From contig NZ_JAMBOH010000012.1 of NCBI RefSeq assembly GCF_023715505.1, positions 1-64,000 of the forward strand: a stretch of DNA of 64,000 bases, in the 5' to 3' direction. A program made the translations under genes and the position numbers. The notes beneath the pieces were generated by a model, which searched no databases, had not been told where the DNA came from, and saw only the letters and a program-made list of their open reading frames with translations. This stretch comes from Neobacillus cucumis (GTDB lineage Bacteria; Bacillota; Bacilli; Bacillales_B; DSM-18226). Shown in pieces: positions 1 through 8,579 of this stretch. Position 1 is the stretch's first letter. Every line of letters starts with the position of its first letter.

Positions 1-1
1 G

Positions 2-100
2 GACAGTCGAATACATGAACACACAAAACAGAGAAGATTTAAAAAGGATCCAGATGCATATTTAATCAATATTGAAAGCAAATGGAATCGGCACAACTAA
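2..100 (+). CDS. 3' end of an unidentified gene (partial)
   Basis: An open frame runs in from the left edge of the window and stops at TAA 98-100, giving 32 basic residues that end in SKWNRHN. The stop codon sits inside the left arm of the following terminator hairpin, which is common for a true gene end. The protein cannot be identified from so short a tail, so whether it is coding at all rests only on the open frame and the terminator. Confidence 0.4.
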   Translation, partial: DSRIHEHTKQRRFKKDPDAYLINIESKWNRHN

Positions 101-135
101 TTCATTGTGTTAGTTGTGCCGTGTAAGTTTTTTTT
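89..135 (+). terminator. Rho-independent terminator
   Basis: The arms CGGCACAACTAA (89-100) and TTAGTTGTGCCG (110-121) pair perfectly around a 9-base loop. A run of T at 128-135 follows. It would end the transcript of the partial gene at the left edge. Confidence 0.75.
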
Positions 136-206
136 GGAAAAATAATGTATGTATAAAAATAGGAATTGGCATACTAACATAGAGAATACATTAAAGGAGT
201 TCGTAC

Positions 207-455
207 ATGTTAATTGAAGAAGGAAATAAGTTTCAAATTTCGCAAAATGCAAAAGGGTTTTTCAACTCTGCTGAAACAATGACGGTTAAAAGCAATAATG
301 GCGTCACAATCCAATTTATTCTTGGCGACAGTAAAGGCCATGGTTCAATGCCAGTTGAGCATATGCAGTATTTATTGAAGAAATCTAACTTAACGGTGAT
401 TCCTAATAAAAGATCTGTGTTGAATCATGAGCTAAATGAAGAGCAAATAGGGTAA
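207..455 (+). CDS. Small conserved-type hypothetical protein (82 aa)
   Basis: The ATG has a good ribosome site (AAAGGAG, spacing 8). The product is a small soluble protein without signal peptide or membrane segment. It has no motif that I recognise; a central stretch reads VTIQFILGDSKGHG. It stands alone between a terminator and a hydrolase gene on the same strand. No function is assigned. Confidence 0.55.
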   Translation: MLIEEGNKFQISQNAKGFFNSAETMTVKSNNGVTIQFILGDSKGHGSMPVEHMQYLLKKSNLTVIPNKRSVLNHELNEEQIG

Positions 456-556
456 ACATGGGCATTGCTTCTATTGGAGGAGTAATGCTTTTTATTATTG
501 ATTTCTTTTAAGATATTATAAGATAAATAAAAAGAGCGAAAGGATGAATTTATTTT

Positions 557-1342
557 ATGGAAACTAAAAGTGCCACTTTAAAAAATTCAACCATTACATT
601 TGTCGACGAAGGAGAAGGCAAGCCGATTGTGCTGCTTCATGGGTTCTGTGGCAGTTCCGCATATTGGTCAGAAGTCATACCTGTTATATCAAAAAATTAT
701 CGGGTTATCGCTCCGGACCTTCCGGGACATGGAGGGTCTACAACCGCTTTAAAGAACTATTCAATTTCAGATATGGCTGAAATGATCAAAGAGTTTTTAG
801 ATAAATTGAATTTAGGTAAAGTAACCATGTTCGGCCACTCATTAGGGGGCTATATTACACTTGCTTATGCAGAGAAGTACAGTGACACTTTAAACGGTTT
901 CTCACTTGTTCATTCCACTGCCTTTCCTGATTCGGAAGAGGCTAAGAAGGGTAGAAGTACAAATATTGATAAGGTTAAGAATGAGGGTATCAAGACGCTG
1001 ATTGATGGACTTGTTCCTAAGCTATTTTCACCGGATCACCTTGAAGAACAGTATATAGAATCAGCAAAACAGATCGGCTATCGTACACCTTCAGAAGGAG
1101 CTATCCATACATTAAGTGCCATGAGGGACAGACCGGATCGTAACAGTGTGCTCGAGTCAACTTCATTACCTGTGTTGTTAATTGCCGGGGAACAAGATCA
1201 AATTATCCCTGTAGAAAAAACCTTTTCTGTGAGTAAAGCAAACATTAAACAAACGATTATTAAAGATTCTGGTCATATGAGTATGTATGAGCAACCAGGC
1301 GAACTAATCTCAGTCATTAAAGACTTTATGGAAAATATGTAA
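557..1342 (+). CDS. Alpha/beta-fold hydrolase
   Basis: This 261-residue cytoplasmic protein has the full alpha/beta hydrolase signature. HGFCG (about 29-33) forms the oxyanion region, GHSLGG places the nucleophile at Ser95, and the acid and base are likely Asp214 (GEQDQIIP) and His240 (SGHMSM). The length fits the esterase/haloperoxidase-like subgroup. The substrate cannot be told from sequence. It converges on the XRE-cupin regulator gene, with which it shares a bidirectional terminator. Confidence 0.85.
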   Translation: METKSATLKNSTITFVDEGEGKPIVLLHGFCGSSAYWSEVIPVISKNYRVIAPDLPGHGGSTTALKNYSISDMAEMIKEFLDKLNLGKVTMFGHSLGGYITLAYAEKYSDTLNGFSLVHSTAFPDSEEAKKGRSTNIDKVKNEGIKTLIDGLVPKLFSPDHLEEQYIESAKQIGYRTPSEGAIHTLSAMRDRPDRNSVLESTSLPVLLIAGEQDQIIPVEKTFSVSKANIKQTIIKDSGHMSMYEQPGELISVIKDFMENM

Positions 1343-1345
1343 GAA

Positions 1346-1381
1346 GGTAAAAGGAGGAACGTTTTTGGGTTCCTCCTTTTA
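1346..1381. terminator. Bidirectional terminator
   Basis: AAAAGGAGGAACG and the matching GGTTCCTCCTTTT form a stem with a short T-rich loop between the convergent hydrolase and XRE-cupin genes. A-runs and T-runs lie on both sides, so it can serve both strands. Confidence 0.7.
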
Positions 1382-1384
1382 AAG

Positions 1385-1933
1385 TTAAAACAAGTCACTC
1401 AGTTCGGTGTTGGAATAAACGGCAATCAGCACGACCGCTTTTTCCGTACTGATATTTTTAACGGTATGAGGTACACTGGCATTCCAGCTAAAGGAATCCC
1501 CTTTTTCCAAGACAAAGGAATCTTCCCCTTGCTCTGCAAGAACCTTTCCTTCCAATACTAAATGACATTCTACCCCTTCATGTGAATGGGCATCACCAAT
1601 CGATGCTCCGGGTGGAAACTCTACACTCCTTAGCCATAATCCTCCCTTTGAAGAGATTTGCTCGATTTTCAAAGTATTCATAGTAGTATGGGTTCTTTCT
1701 TCTTTTCTAACAACCTGCATATGTTCTTTTTTTTCTAAAAGCAGGTAAGGAAGAGGAACATCTAAATAGGTCGCAATGGTCTGTAGTGTGTTAATTGATG
1801 GAGAAGTATTATTATTTTCAACATTACTAATAAACCCTTTGGAAAGTCCCGTTCCTTCACACATTTGGGCAATGGTGATTTTCTTTCTATTTCGTATCGC
1901 TCGAATTTTTGCGCCGATATCCAAATCATCCAC
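1385..1933 (-). CDS. XRE-family regulator with C-terminal cupin domain
   Basis: The protein has 182 residues in two parts. Residues about 8-62 form an XRE helix-turn-helix (IRAIRNRKKITIAQ, then GLSKGFISNVENN). Residues about 105-175 form a small cupin barrel with a HSHEGVECHLVLEG metal or ligand motif. Family members of this layout are repressors that sense a small molecule through the cupin. A GAGGTGG ribosome site precedes the ATG. The target is unknown; candidates are its own promoter and the divergent hydrolase/DoxX/dioxygenase genes that start at 2172. Confidence 0.85.
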   Translation of the reverse strand: MDDLDIGAKIRAIRNRKKITIAQMCEGTGLSKGFISNVENNNTSPSINTLQTIATYLDVPLPYLLLEKKEHMQVVRKEERTHTTMNTLKIEQISSKGGLWLRSVEFPPGASIGDAHSHEGVECHLVLEGKVLAEQGEDSFVLEKGDSFSWNASVPHTVKNISTEKAVVLIAVYSNTELSDLF

Positions 1934-2005
1934 CTCAATAGTTTTCTAATATAGAACATATTTATATATTAGCAAAAAAGTAATTGACAATCTACTTCGT
2001 TAGTT

Positions 2006-2022
2006 GTTATCCTATAGATAAC
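2006..2022. promoter_or_regulatory. Inverted repeat, possible operator
   Basis: GTTATC-ctata-GATAAC is a perfect 6-base inverted repeat in the divergent region between the XRE-cupin gene and the hydrolase at 2172. It is placed like an operator. TTGACA at 1984-1989 lies just upstream, but no convincing -10 box is found at a normal spacing. Confidence 0.35.
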
Positions 2023-2171
2023 AAAGGTTCATATTAAAATACAAATAAGAACATATTTTTTTGCACGCGTGTTTTCTTATATGAATCTTTTTATTCTATT
2101 TGAATATTGCCTGATACCTTAAATTAAGGAAAGACTAAAATAATAAAACACTTAAGAAAGGGATGTTAACT

Positions 2172-2816
2172 ATGACGGCACCAATGATTTATGAGCTCCG
2201 CCGGCCAGCACAAATGGATCCAGACAAAACTTATCCTGCATTATTTCTCATGCATGGTATTGGAAGCAATGAACAAAATATGCTGCCATTGGTGGACAGT
2301 TTAGAAAACCAATTTTTCATTTTCAGTATCCGCGGTCACTTACCACAGCCTCCTGGCTATGCATTTTTTACAATAGAAGGGTATGGGAAACCACATCGGG
2401 AAGTTTTCGATGAGGGAGTGAAGAAACTGACCAGCTTCATTGACTATGCCTGCAGCCAATATCCGATAGACGAGCAACAATTATATTTACTTGGCTTCAG
2501 TCAAGGAGCGATTCTGTCAATGACTTTAGGATTAACATTAGGCAGCCGAATTAAAGGTATTGTAGCATTAAGCGGGTATATCCCTGCTTTTGTAAAGGAA
2601 GAGTACAACATTAAACCGGTCAACAATCTATCCATCTTTATTTCACATGGGGAGATGGATCAGGTGCTTCCTTTTGAATTGGGAGTAGCCAATGATGAGT
2701 ACTTCCGCAAGTTAGGCGCAAATGTTACCTTTCGGACCTATCCAGTGGGACATACCGTAACAATAGAGAATCATCAGGACTTTATCAGATGGATTTCTGA
2801 ACAACTAGAAAAATAA
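2172..2816 (+). CDS. Carboxylesterase/phospholipase-type hydrolase
   Basis: I place the start at ATG 2172, because the ribosome site AAGAAAGGG directly abuts the ATG at 2163 and is well spaced only for 2172. The 214-residue protein is an alpha/beta hydrolase of the YodD/MhqD-like kind, with MHGIGSNE near residue 27 and GFSQG placing the nucleophile at Ser110. In B. subtilis relatives sit beside ring-cleavage dioxygenases and respond to quinones and catechols. Here it leads a three-gene run with a DoxX protein and an extradiol dioxygenase, which supports a similar role by inference. Confidence 0.8.
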   Translation: MTAPMIYELRRPAQMDPDKTYPALFLMHGIGSNEQNMLPLVDSLENQFFIFSIRGHLPQPPGYAFFTIEGYGKPHREVFDEGVKKLTSFIDYACSQYPIDEQQLYLLGFSQGAILSMTLGLTLGSRIKGIVALSGYIPAFVKEEYNIKPVNNLSIFISHGEMDQVLPFELGVANDEYFRKLGANVTFRTYPVGHTVTIENHQDFIRWISEQLEK

Positions 2817-2839
2817 TATTTTTAAGGAGAGGTTAGAAA

Positions 2840-3262
2840 ATGTTAAAAAAATTTGAAGCAAGTACATTAATTTTACGTGTTATTTTGGGAATTACGTTCT
2901 TTGTTCATGGGGTAGTTAAATTCCAAGGGGGAATTGAAAATATTGCTGGCTGGTTTGGAGCAATCGGCTTACCAGGATTCTTGGCATATGTAGTGGCAAC
3001 AATTGAAGTTGTTGGCGGAATTGCATTAATCCTTGGATTAGGGAGCAGAGTTGTTTCAGCCTTGCTTGCACTATTAATGATCGGTGCAACCTTAAAAGTG
3101 AAGCTCGCGGTTGGCTTTTTAGGCAATGGAGAAATGGCTGGATATGAATTGGATTTAGCCTTACTAGCTATGGCTGTGTTCATTGCTATTAACGGCAGTA
3201 AAATGTTTGCTCTTGACCAGGTTATTTTTAAAGGACAAAAGACGGATACCAAATCCTTTTAA
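2840..3262 (+). CDS. DoxX-family membrane protein (CatD/YfiD-like)
   Basis: This 140-residue protein has about four hydrophobic helices and the DoxX signature (LRVILGITFFVHG at the start, then VVGGIALILGLGSR). It is an inner-membrane protein. The B. subtilis homologue CatD is encoded next to the catechol dioxygenase CatE and is needed for resistance to catechol and thiol-reactive agents. The 23-base gap after the hydrolase and the good ribosome site (AAGGAGAGG) suggest co-transcription. The molecular activity is not established. Confidence 0.85.
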   Translation: MLKKFEASTLILRVILGITFFVHGVVKFQGGIENIAGWFGAIGLPGFLAYVVATIEVVGGIALILGLGSRVVSALLALLMIGATLKVKLAVGFLGNGEMAGYELDLALLAMAVFIAINGSKMFALDQVIFKGQKTDTKSF

Positions 3263-3294
3263 AACTATTACATTTAAAATAGGGGGTATATAAA

Positions 3295-4071
3295 ATGATG
3301 CCATCTTTATTTATTGCGCATGGTGCACCGTTGTTAGCAATTGAAAATAATGAGTACACCCAATATTTGAATAAGTTAGGTAAGAACATGCCGCGCCCGA
3401 AGGCGATTGTGTTATTTTCTGCCCATTGGGAATCACAGGCTCAGAAAGTAAGCAATGTTGATACCTATAATACGATTTATGATTTTGGTGGATTCCCTCC
3501 AGAGCTTTATCAGATACAGTATCCTGCTCAAGGGGATCAACAGATTTCGAATGAAATCCAGAATTTGTTTAAGGAAAACGGTATACCGTTTGAAATTGAA
3601 ACCGAACGCGGGTTGGACCATGGTGCTTGGGTTGTGCTGCGGTTATTGTATCCGAATGCCGATATTCCAGTAATTGCGATGTCGGTAAATCCTAAGCTTT
3701 TACCTGAAGAACAATATAAGATTGGTAAGGCTTTATCTGCTTTAAGGGAAAAAGATGTCTTAGTGATTGGAAGCGGGGGAACGGTTCATAACTTAAGAGC
3801 AGTAAAATGGTCCGATAATGAAATCGATCAGTGGGCACAGGAATTTGATGATTGGTTGGCTGTTCATTTAGACAATTGGGATTTGGAGTCACTGTTTAAG
3901 TATGAGTCAGTTGCTCCAAATGCAGAATATGCGGTACCTCCTTATGGAAATGAGCACTTTATTCCAATTTTCTATGCAATGGGGGCAGCGGATGATGTGA
4001 AAAAGGCAAGCTTGCTTCATCGCAGCTACCGGTATGGAAACCTTAGTCATAGTGTTTGGCAGTTCGGATGA
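3295..4071 (+). CDS. Class III extradiol ring-cleavage dioxygenase (DODA/LigB type)
   Basis: The 258-residue protein matches the 4,5-DOPA dioxygenase-like branch. PSLFIAHGAP gives His9 and LFSAHWES gives a second histidine near 45, the expected non-heme iron or zinc ligands; LDHGAWVVL and GSGGTVHNLR are further family motifs. It opens catechol-type rings in the cytoplasm. It is the last gene of the hydrolase-DoxX-dioxygenase run, which looks like a catechol or quinone detoxification operon. The natural substrate cannot be read from the sequence. Confidence 0.88.
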   Translation: MMPSLFIAHGAPLLAIENNEYTQYLNKLGKNMPRPKAIVLFSAHWESQAQKVSNVDTYNTIYDFGGFPPELYQIQYPAQGDQQISNEIQNLFKENGIPFEIETERGLDHGAWVVLRLLYPNADIPVIAMSVNPKLLPEEQYKIGKALSALREKDVLVIGSGGTVHNLRAVKWSDNEIDQWAQEFDDWLAVHLDNWDLESLFKYESVAPNAEYAVPPYGNEHFIPIFYAMGAADDVKKASLLHRSYRYGNLSHSVWQFG

Positions 4072-4117
4072 GTTAGTTTGTTTTGATAATATTCATTCTA
4101 TTGTAAATAAGTGGAGG

Positions 4118-4146
4118 AAATCCCAACTGTGACTAGTTGGGATTTT
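4118..4146. terminator. Bidirectional terminator
   Basis: AAATCCCAACT and AGTTGGGATTT pair around GTGACT between the convergent dioxygenase and secreted-protein genes. T-rich flanks lie on both sides. Confidence 0.7.
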
Positions 4147-4148
4147 AA

Positions 4149-4523
4149 TTATTGTTGGTCTTGAGGGATATCAGATTCTTTACCCACAAATACCCCATTA
4201 ATAAATACGTAAACGTCGGGTACTCCTTCAGCACTTATAACTGGGACACCTATCATAGTCCTGCCATCTCCAGGTAATACTACTTCAATTGTGTGAGCCC
4301 CATTCCATGAATACCCCAATTTCCAAAGATCCTTTTTGATTTCTTTAAACTCATTGCTACTGATAAAATCCGCCACAATTTTATTTCTTTCAGCACCTTG
4401 AATTGGAATTAACTCATGACAAGTACATGGTTCCTCTTCTGCTGCTTTAGCCGTATTTCCAGATGTCACAAACAAAGATCCTGCAATGACTAATCCGCCA
4501 ATAATGGTTAATAATTTTTTCAT
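4149..4523 (-). CDS. Small secreted hypothetical protein
   Basis: The 124-residue product begins with a Sec signal peptide (MKKLLTIIGG, hydrophobic core, likely cleavage after NTAKA at about residue 27). The mature part starts with EEEPCTCHELIP, whose paired cysteines could bind metal or form a disulfide. The rest looks like a small beta-rich domain with no family I recognise. A strong GGAGGAAG ribosome site precedes the ATG. It is monocistronic and likely exported. Confidence 0.65.
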   Translation of the reverse strand: MKKLLTIIGGLVIAGSLFVTSGNTAKAAEEEPCTCHELIPIQGAERNKIVADFISSNEFKEIKKDLWKLGYSWNGAHTIEVVLPGDGRTMIGVPVISAEGVPDVYVFINGVFVGKESDIPQDQQ

Positions 4524-4768
4524 TTTCTTCCTCCTCTATTTAATTATCTTTTAATTTATTCTTCTTTTTTCGACAATCTCCTTCAAAAAACTTGGAAAAA
4601 TATTCGACAAATGCCAAATTTTGTGTCAGAAACGTGTCGTTGTTAATAGTTGTATAATTTCTTTTAAATCTAAGAATTAAAATTGAAATTTTGCCTAAGA
4701 CACTATATTTGATTAGAATTTTTCCGAGTGCTATGCTTCTAGTAATTATGAAGTTAGGGGACGATATT

Positions 4769-5053
4769 TTGGTAAATGAATTAATATTAAATGACACAGT
4801 TATTGAACTTGACCATTATGAAGAAGAAAAGATCAATAATTTATATAAAATAACCGTTGCCTTTAAAGTAACCAGTGCGGATTATCATGATATCACCACC
4901 TTGCTTTATAAAGGTACCTTTGATGTAAAAATACAGGAAAGACAACTAGCTTTTAAGGCGTCCATTCAGCAATTTTCCACTTCAATTACAAATTTATATG
5001 AAAAAGGTCAAGTCGGGGAATTCAAGTTAAGTCTACTTGAAACGAACCATTAA
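4769..5053 (+). CDS. DUF3219 family protein (YkvR-like)
   Basis: I choose TTG 4769 as start: TTAGGGG lies 8 bases upstream and the product then begins MVNELILNDTVIEL, like family members. The protein has about 94 residues and is soluble, with mixed sheet and helix pattern. The family has no known function. It lies 13 bases ahead of a flavin-dependent monooxygenase gene, so the two may be co-transcribed. Upstream in-frame ATGs (4691, 4733, 4748) lack a ribosome site. Confidence 0.7.
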   Translation: MVNELILNDTVIELDHYEEEKINNLYKITVAFKVTSADYHDITTLLYKGTFDVKIQERQLAFKASIQQFSTSITNLYEKGQVGEFKLSLLETNH

Positions 5054-5066
5054 GGGGGTGGAATAA

Positions 5067-6065
5067 ATGAAACTCAGTATTTTAGACCAAGCTCCTATTT
5101 CATCCAATCAAACAGCTCATGAAGCATTAAATGAATCCATGAAGCTTGCTCAAACCGGTGAAAAACTGGGTTACACCCGATATTGGATTGCGGAACATCA
5201 TGATTTGCCTGGACTTGCTTGTCCGGCCCCGGAAGTGATGTTAAGTTATATTGGCGCCAACACCTCGACTATTCGCATCGGTTCAGGTGCGGTCTTGCTG
5301 CCACACTATAAACCTTACAAAGTAGCAGAAGTCTACAACATGCTCGCCACCTTATTTCCTGGCCGGATTGATATCGGGATTGGCCGGGCACCGGGAGGTT
5401 CCGCGGAGGCTTCTAATGCCTTATCAGATAACTTTTTACAACAGGTTTGGAATATGCCAAAGTCAGTAACGGAACTGCTCCATTTTTTAGAAAATGACTT
5501 TCCTTCTGAACATGAATATAAAAATTTAAAGGCTTCTCCTGTTCCACCAGTTCCTCCTGCCCTATGGCTGCTCGGAACAAGTAAAAAAAGTGCCTTACTG
5601 GCAGCAGAAAAGGGGATGAGCTACGCCTTTGGACAGTTTATGAGTGAGAACAACGGGCCAGAAATTATTCAGAAGTATCTTGATACTTTTCAACCAAGAA
5701 CGCATTGGCAAAAGCCTGAAGTGATTTTAACAGTGAATGTTATTTGTGCGGAGATGGATGAAGAGGCCGAAGAGATTGCATTAAGTTCTATAATATGGTC
5801 CTTACAGAAAAGTAAAGGAGAGGGACATGGGGTTCCTTCCATTGCTCAAGCAAAGCAATATCCTTTAGATGACAAGGACCTGCAAACTATAGAAAAAATG
5901 AAACAAAACATGATTATTGGCAACCCCAAGAAGGTAATAAAAAAGCTATATGAGCTAGTCTCTTTATTTCATGCAGATGAAATCATGCTGGTAACGATTA
6001 CCCACTTACCAGAAGATCGAGTGAAGTCCTATCAATTGATTGCTGAAGAAGCGTTTCATATATAA
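5067..6065 (+). CDS. LLM-class flavin-dependent oxidoreductase
   Basis: The protein has 332 residues and the bacterial-luciferase-like fold of the MsnO8/YceB group. The N-terminus reads LSILDQAPI, followed by YWIAEHHD (about 38-45), GSGAVLLPHY and IDIGIGRAPGG, all typical of the family. It would use reduced flavin supplied by a separate reductase to oxidise a small substrate. GGGGGTGG precedes the ATG. The substrate is unknown. Confidence 0.87.
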   Translation: MKLSILDQAPISSNQTAHEALNESMKLAQTGEKLGYTRYWIAEHHDLPGLACPAPEVMLSYIGANTSTIRIGSGAVLLPHYKPYKVAEVYNMLATLFPGRIDIGIGRAPGGSAEASNALSDNFLQQVWNMPKSVTELLHFLENDFPSEHEYKNLKASPVPPVPPALWLLGTSKKSALLAAEKGMSYAFGQFMSENNGPEIIQKYLDTFQPRTHWQKPEVILTVNVICAEMDEEAEEIALSSIIWSLQKSKGEGHGVPSIAQAKQYPLDDKDLQTIEKMKQNMIIGNPKKVIKKLYELVSLFHADEIMLVTITHLPEDRVKSYQLIAEEAFHI

Positions 6066-6066
6066 A

Positions 6067-6106
6067 AGGGCTGTACTCTCATTAACGAGTGTAACAGCCT
6101 TTCATT
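6067..6106. terminator. Bidirectional terminator-like hairpin
   Basis: GGGCTGTAC...GTAACAGCCTTT forms an imperfect stem between the convergent LLM oxidoreductase and GH18 genes. T-rich sequence follows on the plus strand and A-rich sequence precedes it. Confidence 0.5.
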
Positions 6107-7273
6107 TTATTGCGCATTCTCAACAGCATAGTATTTTACAGGAGTGTTGGTCGATTGTTCAATTGTCTCAGAGATGGAGCTAGTTAAGCTATTTGACCCT
6201 TTTGCATCAAGTCCAAGCTCCCAAATCATCATTCCTCCGAAACCATGGTCTAAGGCCAGTTTAGTTTTCTTTTTCATGGTTGCTGCACCATTGTAATAGT
6301 AAGTGGTTCCATACATATTAACGGTGTCCCTATTGGCATTGGCAGGGTTTTGGTTAATAATGGCTCCATAGGAGACCTGTTTAATCTTAGGATCCTTTGG
6401 CTGAGCATAAAATGGTACTCCAAGCACCAATTTATCTTTTGAGATATTTTGATCTTCAAACAACCTGGTCCAATAATTGACGATTTTCTCTGTAAATGGA
6501 TACGGTGATAAATTAGCCGCATTGTAACCGCCGTCCCATTGCCCGTCATATGCCATGATATTCACATGATCAACATCTTTAAACATGGACGGTAGATACT
6601 GAACCAAACCAATTTCAGTTAAGGTAACAGCATGTATTTTTGAATAAACAGCGACAGACAGCTCCTTCTTTTTTGGATGAAGCTGTGCGCTTAATTGCTT
6701 CGTAAAAGCAGCAAGATTTTCTGCATCCGCTTTTGAGTGGGGATGTTCAAAATCAATATCGATTCCATCTAGGTTCTCACGGTCTGCTAAACTAGTAAGC
6801 TCGTTCACTAGCTTTGTCCGTGAGTCCGGATTTGAAATTGCAGCTGTAAAATAGGGATAGGATTCCCCGCCGTTTATATGAAACCATCCACCGACAGCTA
6901 ATATTACCTTGGTATTCGATTTCTTTGCCTTTGCAACGGTGGTCCGCAGGTTTTTCAAAGCGGAGTCGCCATTTAGTAAAATTCCGCCGTCTTTTGTTGG
7001 ATGGGCAAAAGAGAAGATGACGTGTGTTAATTGACTGTAGTCTAATTGGTTGGGATCTCGGAAATCCTGTATATAACCGATCAATACTTTTGATTTTGTT
7101 TTTTCAACTTTAGGTAATGCTTTGACCTGCGGCTTAATTGCCGACTGTGGTGCTTTTTCAGATTTAATTGATTTTTCCTGTGGCTTGTTCGAAGAGAATT
7201 GTATCCCTGTATAGATTCCTCCAAGGAAGGTAAGAACAATTACCATTGCAAGGAGGAGTTTACGTTTTTTCAT
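6107..7273 (-). CDS. Membrane-anchored glycoside hydrolase family 18 protein
   Basis: The protein has 388 residues. Residues 6-26 form an uncleaved signal anchor, followed by a Lys/Pro/Ser-rich linker to about 60. The GH18 barrel carries the catalytic DxxDxDxE motif at Asp169-Glu176 (LDGIDIDFE), with Glu176 as acid/base. VILAVGGW (about 123-130) and MIWELGLD near the end are also typical. It probably acts outside the membrane on chitin-like or peptidoglycan-derived glycans; spore germination hydrolases of Bacillus share this fold. No LysM domain is seen. Confidence 0.85.
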   Translation of the reverse strand: MKKRKLLLAMVIVLTFLGGIYTGIQFSSNKPQEKSIKSEKAPQSAIKPQVKALPKVEKTKSKVLIGYIQDFRDPNQLDYSQLTHVIFSFAHPTKDGGILLNGDSALKNLRTTVAKAKKSNTKVILAVGGWFHINGGESYPYFTAAISNPDSRTKLVNELTSLADRENLDGIDIDFEHPHSKADAENLAAFTKQLSAQLHPKKKELSVAVYSKIHAVTLTEIGLVQYLPSMFKDVDHVNIMAYDGQWDGGYNAANLSPYPFTEKIVNYWTRLFEDQNISKDKLVLGVPFYAQPKDPKIKQVSYGAIINQNPANANRDTVNMYGTTYYYNGAATMKKKTKLALDHGFGGMMIWELGLDAKGSNSLTSSISETIEQSTNTPVKYYAVENAQ

Positions 7274-7383
7274 GGAATGTTTCCTCCTTCTTTTTACTAT
7301 AAAATTGTAACAGATTAAACAGCTAAGATTGGTTGGTAATATCCACCTTTAAAGCCGCTAATTATTTACCTGGGTAAATAGAT

Positions 7384-7412
7384 TTGAAAGTAAAACCTGT
7401 TTCTGATATAAT
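7384..7412 (+). promoter_or_regulatory. SigA-type promoter of trhO
   Basis: TTGAAA (7384-7389) and TATAAT (7407-7412) are separated by 17 bases. They lie about 60 bases upstream of the trhO start. No other gene intervenes. Confidence 0.75.
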
Positions 7413-7470
7413 CATAAGGTTAATATTTAAAACAAAATTATTTTAGATAAAGATTTAAAGGTGGTTAACA

Positions 7471-8424
7471 ATGAATCAAGAATATAGAGTATTACTTTAT
7501 TATAAATATGTCTCGATTGAGAACCCAGAGGAATGTGCAAATGAACACCGTCAATTTTGTAACGACTTAGGCTTAAAAGGCCGGATTATCATAGCAGCAG
7601 AAGGGATCAATGGGACGGTGTCAGGCACCATCGAACAAACAGACGCTTACATGAAATACATGGACGAGCATCCGTTGTTTGCGGGAACCATTTTTAAAAT
7701 TGATGAAGCATCAGAGCATGCTTTCAAAAAAATGAAAGTCCGCTACAGATCAGAGCTTGTCACACTTCGTTTAGAAGATGATGTTGATCCTAACGTATTA
7801 ACCGGCAAGCATTTGAAGCCAAAGGAATTCTTTGAGGCAATGCAAAAGGAAGATACGGTTGTGATCGATGCTCGAAATGATTATGAATATGATCTTGGCC
7901 ATTTTCGAGGAGCAGTCCGCCCAGATATATTGAACTTCCGCGATCTCCCAGAGTGGATTAGAGAGAACAAAGAGGAATTTGAAGGCAAAAAAATCCTTAC
8001 TTATTGTACCGGCGGGATTCGTTGTGAAAAGTTCTCCGGCTGGCTTCGCAAAGAAGGCTTTGAAGATGTATCACAGCTTGAAGGCGGAATTGTCACTTAC
8101 GGGAAAGACCCTGAGGTTCAAGGCGACCTATGGGATGGACAGCTTTACGTATTTGATGAGCGCATTAGTGTTCCAGTTAACCGCATAGAGCATGTCGTTG
8201 TCGGCAAGGATTACTATACAGGCGAGCCATGTGAGCGTTATGTTAACTGCGCGAACCCTGAATGTAACAAAAAAATCCTTTGCTCAGAAGAAAACGAGCA
8301 CAAACACTTACGAAGCTGTTCACATGAGTGCCGGGTTCACCCAAGAAACCGCTATGTTGCTGAACATGGTTTAAGTGAAGAAGAAGTAAATGAAAGACTT
8401 ATGGCGTTAAGTCATAACAAATAA
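7471..8424 (+). CDS. trhO: tRNA uridine(34) hydroxylase, rhodanese-type
   Basis: The 317-residue protein matches the UPF0176/TrhO family (YbfQ of B. subtilis). An N-terminal ferredoxin-like domain (residues 1-100, with [11 protein letters not shown]) precedes a rhodanese domain holding Cys179 in [10 protein letters not shown]. The C-terminus has a cysteine-rich section ([17 protein letters not shown]) expected for the family. TrhO hydroxylates U34 of some tRNAs during 5-methoxyuridine synthesis. It is monocistronic behind a strong SigA-type promoter. Confidence 0.93.
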   Translation: MNQEYRVLLYYKYVSIENPEECANEHRQFCNDLGLKGRIIIAAEGINGTVSGTIEQTDAYMKYMDEHPLFAGTIFKIDEASEHAFKKMKVRYRSELVTLRLEDDVDPNVLTGKHLKPKEFFEAMQKEDTVVIDARNDYEYDLGHFRGAVRPDILNFRDLPEWIRENKEEFEGKKILTYCTGGIRCEKFSGWLRKEGFEDVSQLEGGIVTYGKDPEVQGDLWDGQLYVFDERISVPVNRIEHVVVGKDYYTGEPCERYVNCANPECNKKILCSEENEHKHLRSCSHECRVHPRNRYVAEHGLSEEEVNERLMALSHNK

Positions 8425-8579
8425 CAATGGAAGCAGGTCATCATCATGGCCTGCTTTTGCTTTATAGTACTGAATTTAACATAAAAAAGGATAATGGTTG
8501 ATACATATGGAATATACTTGTGAAGGCTTTTCTATTTTAAAAACAATAGATTACTGAATACCTTGAAGGGAGTTTACCC

